A DNA stretch of 34,137 bases from Rhizaria sp. SCN 62-66 (lineage: Eukaryota; Rhizaria, unplaced): positions 1 through 34,137 of the forward strand of contig MEDY01000326.1 of assembly GCA_001724265.1 (NCBI GenBank), written 5' to 3'. Position 1 is the first letter of the stretch; each line of letters starts with the position of its first letter. The position numbers were made by a program, and so were the translations under genes. Shown here one piece after another: positions 30,401 through 34,137 of the stretch. Below the pieces are notes generated by a model, which was not told the DNA's origin, did no database searches, and saw only the letters and a list, made by a program, of their open reading frames with translations.

Positions 30401-30598
30401 GCGGTGCGCGGAGGATAAGTCGATGTTGAGCGGGCCGCCGGGGCCGACGGCCAGAGGGGTATCGACCTCGCTGTAAGAGGAACGGTCGATGGCCGAGTAC
30501 ATGGGGCCGCCGACGTCGCTGGGCGGAGGCGCAGTGTCCACCTTCAGCGACGGGCCGGTATCGGTCTCGGACTGGTTGTCGGACGAGCGGTGACTCAT
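27480..30598 (-). CDS. EF-hand-containing MscS-family mechanosensitive channel (two exons)
   Basis: Exons 30598-27914 and 27716-27480 join in phase 0 to 973 residues. Four hydrophobic helices (about 137-160, 172-198, 211-235, 258-280) precede a cytosolic linker. Then come an EF-hand loop DKNARGYITLLD (506-517), a second degenerate EF-like helix pair (530-555), and the MscS module: membrane helices about 577-598 and 603-625, QRPYYIGDGVIV (635-646), and SLMTTTFIDTSARNITMPN (660-678). This order (helices, EF-hand, MscS) is that of the fungal Msy1/Msy2 channels, which respond to hypo-osmotic swelling with Ca2+ control; length is similar. The tail is Gly/Ser/Pro-rich and ends in an acidic cluster. 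Start chosen at MSHRSS because the frame extends upstream only to a non-ATG codon through leader-like sequence. Membrane site (ER or plasma membrane) is not readable. Confidence 0.9.
27717..27913 (-). other. Intron of the mechanosensitive channel gene (197 bp)
   Basis: Donor CCAAG|GTACGTAAAC at 27913 and acceptor CCATGACACAG|GCG ending at 27717, minus strand, with a pyrimidine-rich stretch before it. Phase 0 on both sides joins MYAK to ASDQVPVD. Without splicing the protein would end in an unrelated short tail. Confidence 0.85.
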
Positions 30599-32052
30599 CG
30601 GAAAACGCCGCTCTCGGGCGAGCTGAAAATAGGTGCGAGGAAAAGGAAGCAATGAGAGGGGGAGAAGACGCAGTTGCGAAAGCAACGGCAGCGCCAGTTG
30701 GGAAGAAAAAGAGTGAGTTGCACGCAGATAGTGTACGAATTCAAAACTAGATAGCAATAAACCGCCATTAAACGCGCAATACACATTATGATTACACAGG
30801 CCGAATCAGCGTTGCATGCACTTCGAAGTGAACAGGAAATTAAGAGCGAAACGCTCGCCCGACAACTCTTCTTGACTCTCGCAGCACTAACGTCTGAATA
30901 TCGTTGCAAGAAAGCGCACCGGGGGCCAACTGAGAAAAGTAACAGGTGATTCATACAGTGCAGAGTTGTATATTTCGATCTGCACTTCCAGGACGGTTCG
31001 TTAGTGCTCGTTCCCTCCATCCTAAACTGCATTGTCCCCTTCGATTCTGCCTCGCGCCACTTTCGCCCACGGTCACCAGCCACAGCACACAGACGGTAAC
31101 TGCCGGTTATGGTCTGTCTATAATAGTTCAAAAGCGCAACGATATGAACACAGATATCGAACTAAGGATGGCGACTGGAATTGTTTGTTTGTATTTCTCT
31201 TTGATATCGCAGTTTCGTCTCTGTCAGAGCCAATATACTGCGCGCATATAGTACGGTTACGAATCCTTACACATTTGCCACACACGGTACCACCTTGATC
31301 CCGTCTCTCATTCGCGCTCAACCGTACACACACACTGACCGTCAGGACGATAAACTATGCATCGTTATATAATAGCGTGCACGGAGAGCAACGGCGAGGC
31401 GGTCAGCGGTCAGCGAAGGAGGAGCGAAGCTTGTGACAAGGCAACAAAGGCAGAGAAGTGTGTGACAGTAATAAATAGAGCATTAAGAACGCGTCCGGGA
31501 GAGAGATTTTGTCAGGGTTTTTGATATTGTTTTGTAAGTTTCTTTGATAATACTCGGGACTGCGGTGGCCACGCAAACGGCGAAAAGACACCACCGCAAC
31601 CCGTCCGAGTGTTCACACTTGCGTCGAGACAAGTATAAATTGTCACGCGGAATAAGAGGGGTTATTGCGGTCCACGAGGGTACAATAGTACATTGTACAT
31701 GATATGTACGATTCCCTCACGTTCAAAAAGAAAATAAAAAAGCAAAGACGTGCGAAAGATAATAATAATATGGTTTTCCTTGTCCTGTTGTTCTGTTGAC
31801 AGCAGCAAAGATGCAGAGTTGGAAGCACGGTGGTGTGCTATCTGCATGGGACGATCTGCGCGCTGTGGTGAGGTGTTGTCAAATGCTACAGCAGTGGTGT
31901 CGCAGCAAATCAATTTGATATGCTTGCTCGCAAAGACACACATGAGGCAAGCACATCAACACCCAACGATGCCCTCTCACAAGCAGTCTGTGCCGTTTTC
32001 ACACAGCTGTTTTAATAGCTCACAGCGTTCACGGCTCGCGGTCGTCGCGTGC
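30599..32052. other. Intergenic region: channel leader/promoter and carrier 3' flank
   Basis: 1.45 kb between two minus-strand genes. Near the channel start the sequence is leader-like (pyrimidine-rich on the minus strand). Further up are TATA-like elements (for example TATAATAG around 31119-31126 and ATATAATAG around 31367-31375). ATTAAA on the minus strand at 32011-32016 lies about 37 nt after the carrier stop and may be its polyadenylation signal. No ORF has domain similarity. Confidence 0.55.
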
Positions 32053-33081
32053 TTAGTGCTTGACGTCGGCGGCGGGCTCCTTGCCGCGGCGCGAGCGATC
32101 CCAGAGCGCCTTGGCCTGCTCGAACACAAGGAAGTTGACTCCGGCGGCAGGCACGATCTTGAGGTAATTGGGGACGAGCCCGCGGTAGAGCCCACGGAAG
32201 CCGTCCGCGCGGACGACGACGGCGATCTCGTGCAGAAACCCGCTGCCGCCCTTAGGCTTGGACGCCGTGGGATCGACGACACCGCCCAGATCGAAGCCGC
32301 GCACTTGCATGCGACGCCGGATAAGCTCGATGGGGAACGCCGCGGTCTGCGCGACGAGCCCGGCCCAGGCGCCGGCGATGAAGAAATCCGCCTGGTCGCA
32401 CTTCTGCGTCCCGCGCACCTTGAGCAGAAGGTCCTTGGTGAGGTCGTAGACCGAGAGCTGGATGCCCGCGTACGGCACGATACCACACAGCGACGGAAGT
32501 AGCCCGGAGTAAAGCTGGCGCACGCCCTCTTTGCGCGCGACCGTGACGATGCCGTCGACAACGCCGCGGTAAATCTGCTGGTGTGCGGTTTGCATCGACA
32601 GGCGGCAGCGAATGAAGTCGAGCGGGTACGTGATAAACGTGGCCAGCACACCGGCGGCGACGCCGGCCCAGAAGCGGCCTAGCGGGGTGATGGGCGCCGC
32701 GTCGCCGTCCGTCGCCACGGACTTGAACACGGGGTACGACGACAGCTGGATGGCGGAGAAGGGAAAGATACGCGCGACGTTGGCGCCGTTGCCGCGGAAA
32801 AAGCCCTTGGTGCCTTCCTCTTTGAAGATGTTGACGAGTGACTGGCGAACCGTCATGCCGCGCACGAGGTCGCCGCCGCACATGTACATGATCTTCAGAC
32901 GCTCCAGCGGCGCAACGGCCGTGCGCGAGACGGCGCCGGCAATACCACCGGCGACGAAATCGCGCGACATTTCTTCTTTACGGCTCGACAGCGACGTCAT
33001 GGCGCTGCGCAGGTGCGTCCACAGTGACGCGGATGAGGGCGACGCGGGCGCGGGGGCGGAGGCGGGGGCAGGGGCGCTCAT
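32053..33081 (-). CDS. SLC25-family mitochondrial carrier, CoA/adenine-nucleotide-like
   Basis: 342 residues from one uninterrupted exon. Three ~100-residue repeats each carry the carrier signature PX[DE]XX[KR]: PLERLK (58-63), PLDFIR (153-158) and PIELIRRRMQ (250-259). Each is followed by the matching GXXXRG-type segment: GFFRGNGANVARI, LYSGLLPS and LYRGLVPNYLK. These six-helix proteins exchange metabolites across the inner mitochondrial membrane. RGNGANVARIFPFSAIQ after the first repeat and the overall pattern resemble the CoA (SLC25A42, plant CoAc, yeast Leu5) and ATP-Mg/phosphate carriers. The RRRMMM hexamer of ADP/ATP carriers is absent. The first 38 residues are a low-complexity Ala/Pro/Ser extension without Ca2+-binding EF-hands, which argues against a SCaMC protein. 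It faces away from eL13 across a shared upstream region. Substrate is inference. Confidence 0.93.
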   Translation of the reverse strand: MSAPAPASAPAPASPSSASLWTHLRSAMTSLSSRKEEMSRDFVAGGIAGAVSRTAVAPLERLKIMYMCGGDLVRGMTVRQSLVNIFKEEGTKGFFRGNGANVARIFPFSAIQLSSYPVFKSVATDGDAAPITPLGRFWAGVAAGVLATFITYPLDFIRCRLSMQTAHQQIYRGVVDGIVTVARKEGVRQLYSGLLPSLCGIVPYAGIQLSVYDLTKDLLLKVRGTQKCDQADFFIAGAWAGLVAQTAAFPIELIRRRMQVRGFDLGGVVDPTASKPKGGSGFLHEIAVVVRADGFRGLYRGLVPNYLKIVPAAGVNFLVFEQAKALWDRSRRGKEPAADVKH

Positions 33082-33177
33082 GGGGTGGGAGTGTGCGGAC
33101 GGAAGGGAGAACCAGAGTGGGGCGTAGGGGAGCGCGGACGGAGAAGCGGCAGAGCGACGAGGCGCAGTGTGCGAGGG

Positions 33178-33302
33178 CTGGGGAAGTTAGGCGGACGACT
33201 GCGGCCGGGGAGGGGCGCGGCGGGAAAGCGGGGCGACGCGGCGGACGCAGCGGCTAGAGGCCGGAGAAGAAGAAGAGAGCAGGGAACAGCGAGATAACTC
33301 AC
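33178..33302 (-). other. Candidate 5' UTR intron of the carrier gene
   Basis: On the minus strand a consensus donor GTGAGT starts at 33302, and CTAACTTCCCCAG, a branch-site-like CTAAC plus acceptor, ends at 33178. Splicing would remove 125 nt of leader. Branch-to-acceptor distance is short (about 10 nt), so this is tentative. Confidence 0.35.
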
Positions 33303-33861
33303 TGGAAAATGCACAGAGAACGGTCAGGGGTCCTGCTGGAAGCAGGGGCGCTCGCGCAGAGTGGGACGAGTGGGGTCTAGACAGGACGACGCCTGCTGAA
33401 CGACTGGGGCGGCCAGAGAGCGCGCGGAGTGACACACAGAAGCAAGCTAGACGTGAGAAAATAATTAAAACTCTCACAAATAAGAAATTCAGCAAAGAAG
33501 CACTTGGCCATAAAGTTTATCAGCGAACATCGCCCTCGTCAGACCTCTTCAAAGTCCTCGCGCTGTCAGTCATTCAGTTCGGTCACTCGACGGTCGCGGC
33601 GGACCGCTTTTTTGCGAACTGGACGCTGTTTCCGAACGAAAGGGCAGCCGCAAGAAAAGAGCCGTGGACTTTGAGGTGGCTTTGGCGGTACTTCCCTTGG
33701 TTCTTTTGTTCTGTGAAATGACGAGTAGACTGTTATAAGACGCGGGTTTCTATTTTAATATTGTTTTGCGCTTCTATGGCACGGCGTCTGCTGCTATAAG
33801 ACGTTCGATTGGGCTTGGTGGTTTGCACTGTCGGTCGTCACTTTAGCCGTCTTGCTCGCTC

Positions 33862-33960
33862 GTATATGGCATCCAGTCACAACTACGCGCTTCTTCTTGC
33901 GTTCCATAGTCTCATCCACATCATGAATTTTACTTCGTCTCTTCTATTTTCCCGCGACAG
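33862..33960 (+). other. Candidate 5' UTR intron of eL13
   Basis: A polypyrimidine stretch and CAG end at 33960, three bases before the start codon. A possible donor is GTATAT at 33862. An out-of-frame ATG at 33923 would be removed by splicing, which supports an intron. The donor choice is weak. Confidence 0.35.
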
Positions 33961-33963
33961 ACA

Positions 33964-34137
33964 ATGGTCAAGCACAACAACGCTATTGCCAACAACCACT
34001 TCCGCAAGGACTGGCAGAACCACATCAAGACCTGGTTCGACCAGCCCGCCCAGAAGGTTGCTCGTGCTGCCAAGCGCGTCGCCAAGGCCAAGAAGCTTTT
34101 CCCCCGCCCCACCGAGGCTCTCCGCCCCGTCGTCCGC
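33964..34137 (+). CDS. RPL13: 60S ribosomal protein eL13 (partial, first 58 codons)
   Basis: The frame opens at ACAATGG and runs off the right edge. [38 protein letters not shown] and [13 protein letters not shown] match the N-terminus of eukaryotic eL13 (for example [20 protein letters not shown] in human), which binds rRNA in the large cytosolic subunit. Codons are almost all C/G-ending (AAC, AAG, GCC, CGC), as expected for a highly expressed gene. The family's basic surface is present. About 140-150 residues of the usual ~200 lie beyond the window. Confidence 0.95.
   Translation, partial: MVKHNNAIANNHFRKDWQNHIKTWFDQPAQKVARAAKRVAKAKKLFPRPTEALRPVVR

Larger units (their letters stand above)
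33082..33963. promoter_or_regulatory. Divergent promoter region between carrier and eL13
   Basis: 882 bp between two outward-facing starts. The carrier side (33082-33450) is GC-rich and purine-biased. The eL13 side is AT-richer and contains two copies of a TATAAGACG box, at 33734-33742 and 33795-33803 (61 bp apart), possible core or upstream promoter elements. The eL13 leader is pyrimidine-rich (TCGTCTCTTCTATTTTCCC near 33935-33953), as common for ribosomal protein genes. Confidence 0.55.

Noticed and set aside
30599-30784. Upstream extension of the channel frame to 30784
   Set aside because: The first codon there is not ATG; sequence is leader-like, and MSHRSS at 30598 begins a typical soluble N-terminal tail.
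31254-31268. T-arm-like GGTTACGAATCC suggestive of a tRNA gene
   Set aside because: It has one base too many for the GGTTCRANYCC consensus, and no acceptor stem, D-arm or anticodon arm can be folded around it.
1-34137. Mobile elements, CRISPR arrays, virus-like genes
   Set aside because: No reverse transcriptase, transposase, integrase, capsid or long terminal repeats seen; repeats found are short simple-sequence tracts inside genes or spacers.

Overview
The window is eukaryotic nuclear DNA. It holds a cytosolic ribosomal protein gene (eL13), a JmjC histone demethylase of the KDM5/JARID1 type, a mitochondrial carrier, a walled-organism type mechanosensitive channel, and at least three spliceosomal introns whose reading frames join in phase. 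Coding DNA is very GC-rich and rich in Ala/Ser codons, while intergenic DNA and introns are AT-richer. Because stop codons are rare in such DNA, many long antisense ORFs are spurious. A shikimate-type DAHP synthase, an EF-hand MscS channel like the Msy proteins of fungi and a KDM5 protein fit an early-diverging fungus or a GC-rich fungus-like protist. This lineage call is inference; no single feature fixes it.

Layout from left to right: the last 31 codons of an unrecognised plus-strand gene (1-98); a minus-strand chorismate-lyase-like gene (483-1562); a 609-bp divergent promoter region; a plus-strand class II DAHP synthase (2172-4766). A convergent spacer follows, then one giant minus-strand gene (5227-24332, three exons, predicted 6,255 residues) encoding a KDM5-type demethylase with JmjN, divergent ARID, PHD, an interrupted JmjC and C5HC2 modules. 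Next come a 3.1-kb stretch without a convincing gene, a minus-strand EF-hand MscS channel (27480-30598, two exons), a 1.45-kb spacer, a minus-strand SLC25 mitochondrial carrier (32053-33081), an 882-bp divergent promoter region, and the first 58 codons of ribosomal protein eL13 (33964 to the window end).

The most interesting functional link is the head-to-head pair at the left. One gene encodes the entry enzyme of the shikimate pathway. The other resembles enzymes that remove pyruvate from the pathway end product chorismate to give 4-hydroxybenzoate, the ubiquinone ring precursor. Their shared upstream region suggests co-regulation. The most unusual single gene is the KDM5 homologue. It is nearly four times the usual length, has about 310 extra residues between its second and third iron ligands, and has a C-terminal region of about 2,860 residues in which no PHD2 or PHD3 is visible.
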